Assembly: GCF_029961765.1 (NCBI RefSeq) | Contig: NZ_CP124681.1 | Span: 5,208,001-5,272,000 of the forward strand | Length of the DNA: 64,000 bases | Direction: 5' to 3' | DNA from: Nocardioides sp. QY071 | Lineage (GTDB): Bacteria; Actinomycetota; Actinomycetes; Propionibacteriales; Nocardioidaceae | Made by a program: the position numbers and the translations under genes | The notes under the pieces: model-generated | Seen by the model: the letters and a program-made list of their open reading frames with translations, nothing else | Told to the model about the DNA's origin: nothing | Database searches by the model: none | In this document: positions 32,681 to 42,063 of the stretch, piece by piece | Position numbering within the stretch: the first letter of the stretch is position 1 | Layout: each line of letters starts with the position of its first letter

Positions 32681-35193
32681 TCATCGCTCCCTCGTCCGGG
32701 AGCGACTTGGGTGGCCGACAGGACGGCTACCTGCGAGTGCATTCCGGACGCCGCACGGTGTCGCGTGAATCGGCCGCGGCGGCCAACCACGCTGCACTGC
32801 TCTTCATCGATGTCGAAGACGCCGTCGAGGTCGAGGACGTCATCTCGGTCCTTCAGGAGGCTCCGCCTCGACTCGCTAACACGAGCTACGTGCTCGTGCG
32901 GATGCCGGACGTCTTGGCCGGGATGGAGAAGGACGAAGAGGAGGCGGAGCACGCGCGTGCAGCGCAATGGGCGTCGGCTCTCCTTGAGCGGGCTCCTGCG
33001 CTGAGCCCGACCAACGTCCACATCGGCGTGGTGCAGTTCGTTGTGGGACGCGAGCCGCGTCTCCAATGGGCAGAGGGGACAGGCCCACGGCAAGCGACCG
33101 ACGAAGTGCTCTTGCAGCGTGCCTTGCGCGTCGAACTGCTGACATTGCTGGAGTTCGGCAAGGCGGTCTGGCGCCCTGACTCGTATCACTACCAGTTGCC
33201 TTCGGGACAGCACGCCGCGTCATTCATCCGCGTCGGCGACGCTTTCCGGAGCCCTCGTGATGTCCACGCGATTGCCACTTGGCTGACACCTCGACTTCGC
33301 GACGGTCAGGCGATCGTCGCGGACAGCGCGTCGCTGGTGCCGCTTGTCCTCGAACTGCAGTCGATGACGCGGCGCGAGGGATGGACTCGCGGTCCCGTGG
33401 AGATGTTGGACGAGTATCCGCGGACCCAGCTTGACATCAATCGAGTCGTTCGACCGCTGCGTAGAGGCGGCGGGGGTGCTCTCGCATTGATGTCTGTCAA
33501 CTCTTCCGGTCGCTATCAAGACATGTTCATGTCAGCGCTGCGCGACCATCTCGAGCCGGGCGATTGGTCGATGGTTGTTCTCGTCAACAAGACGGACTCC
33601 GACAGTGACCGCGAGTACCTTCCGGCCGATGACGATCTCGTCGCGGATCCGGTCTCCACCTGGCTGGGCCTCGCCGACGAAGCCGGACGATCAGTTCCGC
33701 AATCCTCGTGCCCCTGGTGCAGGGACAACAGGAAGGCGCAGGTGGTGCGTATCGATCCGCGCACCTTCGAAGCGCTCGCATTGCCTGACGTCGACCTGTT
33801 GATGCCCTCAGTGCCAGCTGCGCGCAACTCCACCCGGTTCTGGGATCTGTGCAACAAGGCTGACGCTGTCGGCGTACGCGCGAAGCCGGCCGACAGTCCT
33901 TCCAACGTCTCCCGGCCGAAGTCAGGGTTGATGAGCGTCTACATCGACTTCGAGCGACTGCTGAACTGTCCACAGTTCACCGAGTTCGTCACCGAACGGA
34001 TTGAGAAGGCTCGGGATGAGGCGAAGGCCGAGTCGAAGACCGGGCTCCCCACCTTTCGCTACGACAACTGCAAGATCGTACTGATTAGCGCCTACGAGGC
34101 CGAGAAGCCCGGGTTCGCCGAAAGGTTCGGGGAACTGCGCCCAATCCTCGGCCTTGAAGACGCACAACTCGTCCCAGTCACGTTTGACGAGAGCCCGCTG
34201 CCGATCGATATCACCGGACACGACGACGTCCTTGTGTTCTCCCTCGGCTCAGTCACGAGCTGGAACATGCGCCAACTGCTGACACGAGTTCAGGAAGCGT
34301 GGCGACCTCTCGCCGGCAAACGCATGCACGGCCTCGTCGTTCATGCCCGACCTCAGACCCTCCGCGAGTGGGAGAACCTGTTCAACTCATTCGAGAGACG
34401 TCTCCACGCGCTATGGCGCACTTTTCTGCCGTGGCGCGACCCTCTGGACGAGGAGGCGAAGGCGCTCAAGGAGTTGCCTACCGAAGGATTGACCGAAGCA
34501 GCCGCCGCCTATCTGCACCTTCGGAAAAACCTGTTAAATCCGCGGCTCCAGGCGTGGGCGCCGCGCGTCGAAGAGCACGACGCCGCTTGCGTAAGTCCCT
34601 TGTGCGCAAACACTGACGAACGGCCGAGCCAACAGCCCGAGGCGACGATCCCGGCAGGCTTGTGTGAAGACCTGAATCCCCGCTCCGTCCTGTGGGGCCT
34701 CCCGCCGTACGGCGGGAGCCGACAGTTACGACGGCAGTCCCTCTACGGGTACGAGGCCCGGGCGCTGACCGCTTATGCGGCCATCGGGGCAGCCATCCAT
34801 GAACGTCGCCAGTTGGACTCCGACTACGACCCCCGTCGCCGCGTCTTCGACATGCCTTCGATCACGCGGTCGTACTACGACGCAATCATCATCGCGGGCA
34901 TCTTGCGGTGGCTCGAACCTCAGGAAGCCTGGTGGGGCCACTCCGAGGGTGAAGCGACGAACGCGGTGAACGAGCTTCTAACGCGCACATCGGACCAGGC
35001 GGAACTCAGGGTTCTCGTGCCGGAACTGCTCTACGCGGCTTCGCAGGGCAAGATGCCGCGAGCTGCAGCCGAACTCCTGCAGGCAGAAGCCGAGGCATTG
35101 GCGGCGAATTGGGACCCGGACCATCGCGGTCCGACCGAGCTCGGCCTGGCCTTGTTGGCCAACGCCTGGGTCGACACCGCTTCCGGCAACTGA
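32677..35193 (+). CDS. Large phosphoribosyltransferase-like protein coupled to the GHKL ATPase
   Basis: An 838-residue cytoplasmic protein. Residues about 170-290 resemble a type I phosphoribosyltransferase fold: HYQLPSGQHAASFIRVGDAF as in orotate transferases, then VADSASLVPLVLEL, and ALALMSVNSSGRYQDMFM where the PRPP loop should be. The loop lacks the usual paired acidic residues, so catalysis may be lost or altered. A CPWC pair near residue 345 could bind zinc with further cysteines downstream. The remaining 450 residues are helical and unassigned. Coupling to a GHKL ATPase (ATGA overlap) is the main clue to function. Confidence 0.65.
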   Translation: MIIAPSSGSDLGGRQDGYLRVHSGRRTVSRESAAAANHAALLFIDVEDAVEVEDVISVLQEAPPRLANTSYVLVRMPDVLAGMEKDEEEAEHARAAQWASALLERAPALSPTNVHIGVVQFVVGREPRLQWAEGTGPRQATDEVLLQRALRVELLTLLEFGKAVWRPDSYHYQLPSGQHAASFIRVGDAFRSPRDVHAIATWLTPRLRDGQAIVADSASLVPLVLELQSMTRREGWTRGPVEMLDEYPRTQLDINRVVRPLRRGGGGALALMSVNSSGRYQDMFMSALRDHLEPGDWSMVVLVNKTDSDSDREYLPADDDLVADPVSTWLGLADEAGRSVPQSSCPWCRDNRKAQVVRIDPRTFEALALPDVDLLMPSVPAARNSTRFWDLCNKADAVGVRAKPADSPSNVSRPKSGLMSVYIDFERLLNCPQFTEFVTERIEKARDEAKAESKTGLPTFRYDNCKIVLISAYEAEKPGFAERFGELRPILGLEDAQLVPVTFDESPLPIDITGHDDVLVFSLGSVTSWNMRQLLTRVQEAWRPLAGKRMHGLVVHARPQTLREWENLFNSFERRLHALWRTFLPWRDPLDEEAKALKELPTEGLTEAAAAYLHLRKNLLNPRLQAWAPRVEEHDAACVSPLCANTDERPSQQPEATIPAGLCEDLNPRSVLWGLPPYGGSRQLRRQSLYGYEARALTAYAAIGAAIHERRQLDSDYDPRRRVFDMPSITRSYYDAIIIAGILRWLEPQEAWWGHSEGEATNAVNELLTRTSDQAELRVLVPELLYAASQGKMPRAAAELLQAEAEALAANWDPDHRGPTELGLALLANAWVDTASGN

Positions 35194-35407
35194 CTGGCTA
35201 ACTGCATCGGTCGGCGCCAGAGGCGCGCCGGCCTGAGAACATCAATCTCGATCTGCAGACGCGCTGTCCGCGACTCCAAGCCTGAGTGCGGACCACTGGT
35301 CACCGCACGGGTTCTTGAACGTGCACCACTTTGGATCGCAACATTATCGCCGAGGACGACGGTCTTCGCTGACCAAGGAACAGGCCGTCGCGCCGGGAGG
35401 AGTCAGG

Positions 35408-36232
35408 ATGAGTACGAGACAATGCTTGTTCTGCCTCGGAGACTCGAGCTCGTCTGTGAGCGTGGAGCACATCGTGCCGGAGTCGCTGGGGAACACGACA
35501 CTGGTGCTGCCTCGCGGGTTCGTCTGCGACAAGTGCAACAACTACTTCGCTCGCAAAGTCGAGGCACCGTTCTTGAACTCGCCGGCGATATTGGCGATGC
35601 GGCACTTGCAGGGTGTGGGGAACAAGCGTGGGCGGATCCCTGGGATGGACGTCGTTCTGGACAACGGGATGGCGGGTCGCCTGGAGCGGCGTCCTCGTTC
35701 GCCGATTCCATTCTCGTTGTAGGTGGATACCTCCGATCTCGCCCAACTCGGATCTGACATCGCGAGTTGGCCACGAGGCGCGACATTCGCCAGCCCGGAC
35801 AGACCCCCGCCGACCCGGGACGTTGCCCGGTTCGTGGCCAAGGCAGGTCTGGAGCATTTGGTACACCGGAACCTCGGTTTCTCCGAGGGCTTGGAGTCCA
35901 TCTTCGGTGCACCTGAACTGGAACTGTGTCGGCGGTTCGCCCGAAATGGCGAGGGGCCCAGGGAATGGGGAATACGTATCGAGCGCATCTATGACCCCAA
36001 CCACCTGTTCGAGGAGAACCTTCCGAACGACCAACGGGTGTGGGAGATGGACCTCCTGATCCCGGGCGACCGAGCGAGCGCGTTGTTTGCAATGAGCATC
36101 TTCGGGCTCGAGTTCGCCATCAACCTCGTGGACCCGGATCTAGGCCCTTATGACCGGTGGCGACGACTGGCTAAGGCACCGTCGTTGCTGTATCCAGAGG
36201 GAGTTCCGCGAGACCTGCGACACTCGCGCTGA
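35408..36232 (+). pseudogene. HNH endonuclease-type gene interrupted by an in-frame amber codon
   Basis: GGGAGGAGTCAGG precedes ATG 35408. The first 104 codons carry a complete HNH-type zinc cluster: CLFC at 6-9, VEHIVPESLGN with His21, and CDKCNNYF at 40-46. Codon 105 is TAG (35720), immediately followed in the same frame by a GTG and 169 more codons (VDTSDLAQLGSDIASWPRGA onward) to a TGA. The unbroken frame argues for one gene with a recent nonsense change. Alternatively, two short proteins could be made, the second restarting at GTG 35723. Nuclease function is inferred from the zinc cluster. Confidence 0.6.
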
Positions 36233-36358
36233 CAAAACGGTCACTGTCCCTCCAGGTGCTAGTTATGGCGCGACAGCGTCCCCTGTGAGTGTGCTGGAGC
36301 TGCCGTATATCGCGGCGAAGTCGCGAACAACAGCCGTCCGTTGGGTCACACTGTCGAC

Positions 36359-38455
36359 GTGACTCGGGCTTCCGCCGACAGCGCCGCCAACGCGATCCGG
36401 ATCGTGGGTATCGAGTCCATGGCGCCCGAGTGGGTGGACATGGTCATCGAGCTAGGCGACGCCAACCGTAACCGCCTCGGCCCGATGCCCTACGCCGGTT
36501 TCAGAGAAGCGGCAGCGAACGGCAACATCGTGCTAGCCGTCCGAACCCACCCGGACGGGACCGAGGCCCTCGCCGGCTACTGTCTTTACGCCCCGACGGT
36601 TCGCGCGGACTGGTACGCACGGATCGCGCACTTGTGCCTGACCGACGACGCCCGAGCGTCCGGGGTGGCTCGACGGCTCATCGACGCCGTGATGGACCGT
36701 TGTCCTGATCGGCTCGGGCTTCGATTGAAGTGCCGCGACGACTGGGAGGCCGCGAAGATCTGGCCGAGTCTCGGATTCGAGCCTGTGCGCCGGCGAACTG
36801 GCCGAGGCAAGACCCAGGAGCCGATGACGGAGTGGGTGAAGCAGAACGAGTCGGTGGCGAACCTGCTGACGTTGCCCGATGAGGACCCTGACCAGCTCGA
36901 GGCTGGTGTCGACAACAACGTGTTCTGCGACCTGCATGGCACTTCCACGAAACGACGGCAGCGGTTCTCCGGTACCGTCGCGATCCTGGCTGCGTCCGAG
37001 CAGATTCGTCTCGCAAGGCCGTTCACACTGACCCAGGAGCTGAACAGAACGGCCGACCAACGGGAACGGGACGCTCTCCTGCACACGGCAGCTGCCAGCG
37101 GTATGAAGGTGCTCAACGGCGACCGCTCCGAGGTCCGAAAGCTCCGAGACAAGCTTCTGGCAGGGGTGTCTGACAACGTTCTCGCCAAGGACGAAAGCCT
37201 CAAGACTGATGCGCTCCTTCTCGCCGAGACCATCATTGGGGGTGCGGACCTGTTCGTTACCCGCGACAAGAACGTCGTCACCTACCTCGGACCCGCCGCC
37301 GCCGACGGTACGGACTTCGCGGTCTTGTATCCCGACGAGCTTCCGGCATTTATCGACCGCCGGGCCGACGCCGTCAGTTACCTCCCCGTGCAACTGGAGG
37401 AGACCCAGTTCCAGGTGACCCGTGGGGACGCTGCGACATGGAACCCGGAGAACCTCACCGATCTCCTCGACAACGAATCCGGCGAGCGAATTGTCTATTT
37501 CAGGGCCCTCATAAAGTCACTCGCGGAGACGGCCGCCGGGACCGACGACCGCCAGATGATGCTCACCCCCGCCGGAGAGGTGCTCGCGATCTGGGCCGGG
37601 CAGCCGCATGACACCGTCCTCGAGGTGCCGCTCCTTCGCATTCAGCGCGGACCGCTTCTCCCCACCATCGCCCGTCAGATCTCACCAACCCTGCGCCGCA
37701 GGGCGGCGGAATCAGCCCTCTCCGCTGTCCGACTCACCGATTCGCACCTTCCCGCCGCCATCGCCGCCGAACTCGATCGCGACGGCTTCAGAACCAACCC
37801 CGCAACTAGCAGCCCGACCGCAACCGTTCTCACGTCCATCGGCACTTGGGCTGAGGTCCGGTCGGCAGGCGAAGCGGTAACCGATTCCGGCCTCGTCCTG
37901 CCGACCCACCTCGGATCGACAGCCGAGACATCCGAGTTCGAACGACTTCTCTGGCCGGCCAAGATCCTCGACCCCGACCTGCCCACCTACATCGTGCCCA
38001 TCCGAGGCGTCTTCGCCGACGACCTCCTTGGACATGTACCAACCCTTCTCGCCCGGCCCGCCGAACTTGGCCTGTCCCGCGAACACGTCTACTACCGCAG
38101 CGGGCAGAGCCGCCCCGCGGCCCCCGGCCGCATCTTGTGGTACTCCAGCGCCCGCGACCGAGAGCTGGTCGCCTGCTCCAGACTCGTCGAAAGTGTCACC
38201 GGCAGCCCGGAGGTTCTCCACCGAGAGTTCGCCAACATCGGCGTCCTGACTCTGGAGCAGGTCCGATCGGTCGCCGACAAGCGAGGCAAGGTGAACGCTC
38301 TGCGGTTCGCCGACACCGAGATCTTCGACCGTCCGATCCCGCTCGCGCGCGTCCAAGAACTGTCGAGGGGCACTGCTAGGTTGACGCTTCAATCGCCAGT
38401 GCCGGTCGACGCGGGGTGGTTCAAGCGACTGTACGAGGAGGGGATCTGTCGATGA
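36359..38455 (+). CDS. GNAT acetyltransferase - PIN nuclease - PUA/EVE-like fusion protein
   Basis: A 698-residue protein; GTG 36359 is chosen, with a TTG six codons upstream possible. Residues 1-150 are a GNAT domain (HLCLTDDARASGVARRLIDA is the acetyl-CoA loop region, then WEAAKIWPSLGFEPV). Residues 180-310 look like a PIN RNase: Asp in GVDNNVFCDL, and TDALLLAETIIGGADLFVTR with the later acidic residues. The C-terminal 160 residues (GRILWYSSARDRELVACSRL, and NALRFADTEIFDRPIPLARV) resemble PUA/EVE-type RNA-binding folds. It overlaps the next gene by ATGA. The domains together point to RNA or tRNA as target, like a multi-domain toxin. Confidence 0.75.
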   Translation: MTRASADSAANAIRIVGIESMAPEWVDMVIELGDANRNRLGPMPYAGFREAAANGNIVLAVRTHPDGTEALAGYCLYAPTVRADWYARIAHLCLTDDARASGVARRLIDAVMDRCPDRLGLRLKCRDDWEAAKIWPSLGFEPVRRRTGRGKTQEPMTEWVKQNESVANLLTLPDEDPDQLEAGVDNNVFCDLHGTSTKRRQRFSGTVAILAASEQIRLARPFTLTQELNRTADQRERDALLHTAAASGMKVLNGDRSEVRKLRDKLLAGVSDNVLAKDESLKTDALLLAETIIGGADLFVTRDKNVVTYLGPAAADGTDFAVLYPDELPAFIDRRADAVSYLPVQLEETQFQVTRGDAATWNPENLTDLLDNESGERIVYFRALIKSLAETAAGTDDRQMMLTPAGEVLAIWAGQPHDTVLEVPLLRIQRGPLLPTIARQISPTLRRRAAESALSAVRLTDSHLPAAIAAELDRDGFRTNPATSSPTATVLTSIGTWAEVRSAGEAVTDSGLVLPTHLGSTAETSEFERLLWPAKILDPDLPTYIVPIRGVFADDLLGHVPTLLARPAELGLSREHVYYRSGQSRPAAPGRILWYSSARDRELVACSRLVESVTGSPEVLHREFANIGVLTLEQVRSVADKRGKVNALRFADTEIFDRPIPLARVQELSRGTARLTLQSPVPVDAGWFKRLYEEGICR

Positions 38456-39033
38456 GAGTCACCCAGGTCCCCCAAGGAGTGACCCAACTAGCGGCGAGAG
38501 CACTCGAAACCAGCATTCGAGCAACGACGGTGTCGGCAGCGAACGGACAGCGCGCGAAGAGCGCTGCGGAAGTCGTGGCAGCCGCCACCGCCGACCCACT
38601 CGAAGAACCTGAAGAGCGAGCTCTTTTCATCTCGGTGAAGCCACGGTACGCGGACGCCATCCTCGAGGGCACCAAGACCGTCGAGCTGCGCCGCACCCGA
38701 CCAAATCTTCCCGACGGGTCCCTCGTCATCCTGTACTCCTCGACGCCCACCCGCGCAGTCGTCGGCTGGGCCCAGCTCGCCGGAGTGCGGATAGGTACCC
38801 CTACCGAGATCTGGGGCAAATACGGCACCGCGGCAGCAATCGATGAGCCCGACTATGATGCCTATTTCGACGGTACCGACCAGGCTTTCGCTCTCGAACT
38901 GTGCTGCGTCGTCGCCGCTGATCAACCCATCCCGCTTGACGTCATTCGCTCCATCGGCATCCAGCCCCCACAGAGCTGGCGCTACGTCGCCGCCGACATA
39001 ACCACGCAGATTCAGGCGTCAGCGCTCGCCTAA
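38452..39033 (+). CDS. ASCH/PUA-like domain protein coupled to the GNAT-PIN gene
   Basis: A 193-residue protein whose ATG overlaps the previous stop (ATGA). After a flexible alanine-rich N-terminus, residues 55-175 form an ASCH-type domain: FISVKPRYADAILEGTKTVE, then LRRTRPNLPDGSLVILYSST and AVVGWAQLAGVRIGTP. ASCH proteins bind RNA or act on modified nucleosides; one characterised relative, YqfB, removes the acetyl group from N4-acetylcytidine. Beside a GNAT-PIN protein, it could counter or direct that enzyme, as an antitoxin would. This role is inferred. Confidence 0.78.
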   Translation: MRVTQVPQGVTQLAARALETSIRATTVSAANGQRAKSAAEVVAAATADPLEEPEERALFISVKPRYADAILEGTKTVELRRTRPNLPDGSLVILYSSTPTRAVVGWAQLAGVRIGTPTEIWGKYGTAAAIDEPDYDAYFDGTDQAFALELCCVVAADQPIPLDVIRSIGIQPPQSWRYVAADITTQIQASALA

Positions 39034-39122
39034 TCGCAGCAAACCTGACGACCGGCAGTCCTGATCGACGCCGCGATCAAGGCGCACTGAAGTAGCCCCT
39101 GCCGGACCGGTGGCCTGCTCCG

Positions 39123-40437
39123 TCAGGGTCGCTCATCGGTGAAGCGGCACTGGTCGAGGTGCGTATCGATCCGGTCAGCGACATCGGTGTCGGTGCCGGG
39201 GATGACGTAGGAGTATTCGCGCAGGGTGGTGGCGGCGTCGGCGTGCCGAGGCGGGCGTGGGCGTCGAGGATCTTCCCGTCGCGGACGAGTGTGGTGGCGA
39301 CGGAATGCCGGAAGCGGTGCAGGGTTGCGCCGGAGACACCGGCCTCGTCCCGGATCCGGGCGAACCGGTGGCCGAGGACCTCGGCGCCGAGGCGACGATG
39401 ATGGCTGAGTCGGCGGCGAATAGCCATGGCCCCAGCCCGCCGAGTCCCTCTGAATGCGCCTCGTCGCGATCGCGATGAGTCCAGGTCTCGGCGAGTTGGT
39501 GCCACAGGTCGGCAGTGTGGGTGCCGAGCGTCAGTGATCGTCCCTGACCGGACTTGGGGGTGGTGAGGACTCCGGCGGAGATGGCGCGGTCGATGTGCAA
39601 GACCCGGCCGTCGAGATCGCCGATCTGAAGCGCGGCGAGCTCACCGCGCCGCGCTCCGGAGTCGGCGGCGAGGCGGACCAAGAGGAGGTCCTGCTCGGCA
39701 CGCTGCAGGACGATCGCGGATAGGGCGACCCGGGGCTGGTCGCCGTGGCCGTCGCGGTGGTTGGCGTGGGCCTCGAGGAGTCGCATCTCGGCGGCGATGA
39801 GCAGTGCGCCGACGGCGGCGTCGGGCAGCGGGCGGCGTGGTGCGGGCCGACCGGGGCCGCGCATCCCTCGTAGCGGGTGCAGGGGCAGGATCCGTTCGTT
39901 CCATGCCCAGGCCAGTGCGGAGCGCAGCACCCGGAGCCTTCCGCCCACCGCGGCGATGCTGGCGCTGTCGTGTTCCCACCGGGCAGTAGCGATGCGGACG
40001 ACGCGCGGGGTCAGCCCGGCGGCGCGGTGTTGCCCGAGGGGGTCGGCGGTGAGGACACCGGACCACGGACCCGGTAGACGACGCGCGTGGAGGGCTTCCA
40101 GTCCTGCTCGGCGTCGAACCACGCCGTCAGCAGCCGAGCGAGGTCGAGGTGGCGGGCTGAGGGCAGCCGTGCGGCGGCGGCCTCGGCAGGACCCGGTCGC
40201 GCTAGGCCTCGGCGTCGGCCTGCGTGCCGTGGACGGTGAAGGACCGCTGCCGTGGGGTGCCGGCGAGCGGGTCGCGGCCGACCGCGAAGTCGACCGCACC
40301 GCTTCACGCGACGCCCGCGGCCCCGAAGGTTCCGTAGGTTGTGAAGGTTCAGGGGTGTCAGCGCAGTGCGGCGGCCGCGCAGACGATCCGGGACGGTTGA
40401 ATCCGGCGGTGGTGGACCGAGCGAGGGCTGGAGTGAG
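39123..40437 (-). pseudogene. Type B tyrosine integrase, frameshifted
   Basis: The region is homologous to the integrase at 28694 throughout, from LTPALARSTTAGFNRPGSSA at the N-terminus to DQCRFTDERP at the C-terminus. It needs at least four frame changes: in the arm region near 40180-40300, in the core-binding domain near 40070, near 39410, and near 39245. The DSGARRGELAALQI and RFRHSVATTLV motifs survive in different frames. Its N-terminal end joins truncated IS3 sequence and no tRNA repeat follows, so the right end of this island has been lost. Confidence 0.85.
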
Positions 40438-40439
40438 TC

Positions 40440-40604
40440 GCGAACTCGCATCGGCCCGAGCACGCTCTTCGGGTGTCGGGGCGGCCTTGACCCAGGCGTA
40501 GTAGGACGACCGCTCGATCTCGACGCGCTCGCACAGTCGCTTCACCTCGAAGGTGGCGTCGTTATCGGCGACGAACTGGAACGACTCATCAGACCGTCTC
40601 CCCG
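40440..40604 (-). pseudogene. IS3-family orfB, first 50 codons only
   Basis: The frame reads FVADNDATFEVKRLCERVEI and then SSYYAWVKAAPTPEERARAD, the normal beginning of an IS3-type integrase subunit, before fusing to the integrase N-terminus near 40440. The DDE catalytic domain is absent. Confidence 0.75.
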
Positions 40605-40919
40605 GGCGAAATACTTGGCCGCCCGCTGAAGGATCTCCCGATCGGTCGTGAGCTTGGCGGTCTCGTTCTCGAGCTCGTTCACCCCCGCTTCGAGCCGGGC
40701 GATCTTCTGCTCCGGCGTCTCATCGGCCGGCACCAACGGGCTCTTCGTGGTGGTCTTGGGCTGCAGCGGGCTCGCGATCAGTGTCCCGTCAGCCTTCTTG
40801 CCGGTCCCGTAGACATCGAGCCAGTGACGCAGCGTGCCGCGCACCTCGGCGCCCGGTGTGGACTGGTACAAGTCGACGGCCTGAAGACGGAACTCCTCGG
40901 AGTAGTTCTTCCTGGCCAT
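40542..40919 (-). CDS. IS3-family transposase OrfA
   Basis: A 125-residue helix-turn-helix subunit starting MARKNYSEEFRLQAVDLYQS. A leucine-zipper-like segment (ARLEAGVNELENETAKL) and the DREILQRAAKYFARG motif are near the end, where frameshifting into orfB normally occurs. Since orfB is deleted, the insertion sequence is dead. Its deletion probably removed the right end of the neighbouring island. Confidence 0.82.
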   Translation of the reverse strand: MARKNYSEEFRLQAVDLYQSTPGAEVRGTLRHWLDVYGTGKKADGTLIASPLQPKTTTKSPLVPADETPEQKIARLEAGVNELENETAKLTTDREILQRAAKYFARGDGLMSRSSSSPITTPPSR

Positions 40920-41104
40920 GGTTCTCGGATGATCTCGCTTCCCCGCAACAGGTGCTGGATTCAGCCCATCCAATAACCGGGGTCAGGCCCCATCGCGCTT
41001 CAGCGCCGAACGGGACCGCCCTCAGTACCCTCCGGCAGCGTCGCGGCCTAGCAAGCCCCCGCCTGCACCCCGGCGCGCTCAAGAACCGCGTCGGGCACGA
41101 AGAA

Positions 41105-41134
41105 GGGGACCGGTCTCCATCATGACCGGCCCCC
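41105..41134 (-). terminator. Terminator of the leftward ABC transporter operon
   Basis: GGGGACCGGTC and GACCGGCCCC form a stem interrupted by one unpaired base on one arm, 22 bases after the stop of the permease gene. No gene is visible between 40920 and 41155. Confidence 0.6.
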
Positions 41135-41155
41135 TCCAGAGACAACCCTCCCGGA

Positions 41156-42043
41156 TCAGGTGCGCCAACGGCCGAGATACTGCTCCACTCTGCCCAAGAC
41201 TGCTGCCGCCAATCCGCCGATGAGAGCAATCACAATGACCGCTGCGAACACCAGCGCTGTCTCGAACTGGTTGGTTCCGAGAACAACGCGATATCCAAGG
41301 CCACTGCTGCCAGAAATGAATTCCGCCAACACGACACCCATGATCGCCTGCCCAATCCCGATACGGATTCCCGCGCCGATACTGGGGACCGAGCCTGGCA
41401 ACACGACATTCCAGAGCATTTGGGGGATGTTCGCCCCGAACGACCGACTCATGGCCAATAGGGACGGTTCGATGGTTTCGATTCCAGCCCGCACACTCAT
41501 GATGATCGGAAAGACCGCGCAGATGAAGACCACCGCACTCTTCGAGAAATCCCCAAGCCCGAACCAAATCACGAACAGTGGCGCAAATGCGATTCTTGGA
41601 GAGTTGTACAGGACCATGACGATCGGCGATGCAGCGATATCCAGCAGCCGGAACCATCCTAGGAGGATGCCGATCGGAACTCCGATCACAATTGATGCGC
41701 CGAAACCCCAGAAAAAGACAACACCACTGGCCGAGAGATCTGACCATCCTGCTCCGCCACTACCGAAATAGGTTCCGAACTCACGGATGATCTCAGTCGG
41801 GTAGCTGATGAACAGCGGGTTCACGACGCCGCTCGTCGCCGCGATTTGCCAGACGATCAGCACGGCCAGAACAGAAGCCAACTTGACCGAGAAGGCTCCT
41901 AGGCGGGTCAACGTCATCCAGTCGATCGCCCGTCGCACGGGGCTCTTCCTACGAACGGCAACTTCCGAGCCCTGGGCCCTGGGCGGTGCGACATTGACTT
42001 CGGCGTCGTCGACGCTCGTATCATTGACATCGGTGCTATACAT
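41156..42043 (-). CDS. ABC transporter permease (SsuC/TauC/NrtB type)
   Basis: A 295-residue inner-membrane permease with six predicted segments after a charged N-terminal tail of about 45 residues. The EAA loop that contacts the ATPase is present as SRSFGANIPQMLWNVVLPGS near residue 195, followed by the usual IGAGIRIGIGQAIMGVVLAE. It is the last gene of the leftward transporter set, 20 bases after the binding-protein gene. The family imports sulfonates, taurine, nitrate and related small organic compounds. Codon use is noticeably less GC-rich at third positions than in the flanking chromosome. Confidence 0.88.
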   Translation of the reverse strand: MYSTDVNDTSVDDAEVNVAPPRAQGSEVAVRRKSPVRRAIDWMTLTRLGAFSVKLASVLAVLIVWQIAATSGVVNPLFISYPTEIIREFGTYFGSGGAGWSDLSASGVVFFWGFGASIVIGVPIGILLGWFRLLDIAASPIVMVLYNSPRIAFAPLFVIWFGLGDFSKSAVVFICAVFPIIMSVRAGIETIEPSLLAMSRSFGANIPQMLWNVVLPGSVPSIGAGIRIGIGQAIMGVVLAEFISGSSGLGYRVVLGTNQFETALVFAAVIVIALIGGLAAAVLGRVEQYLGRWRT

Positions 42044-42063
42044 GGATTAGCCCTCCCCCACAG

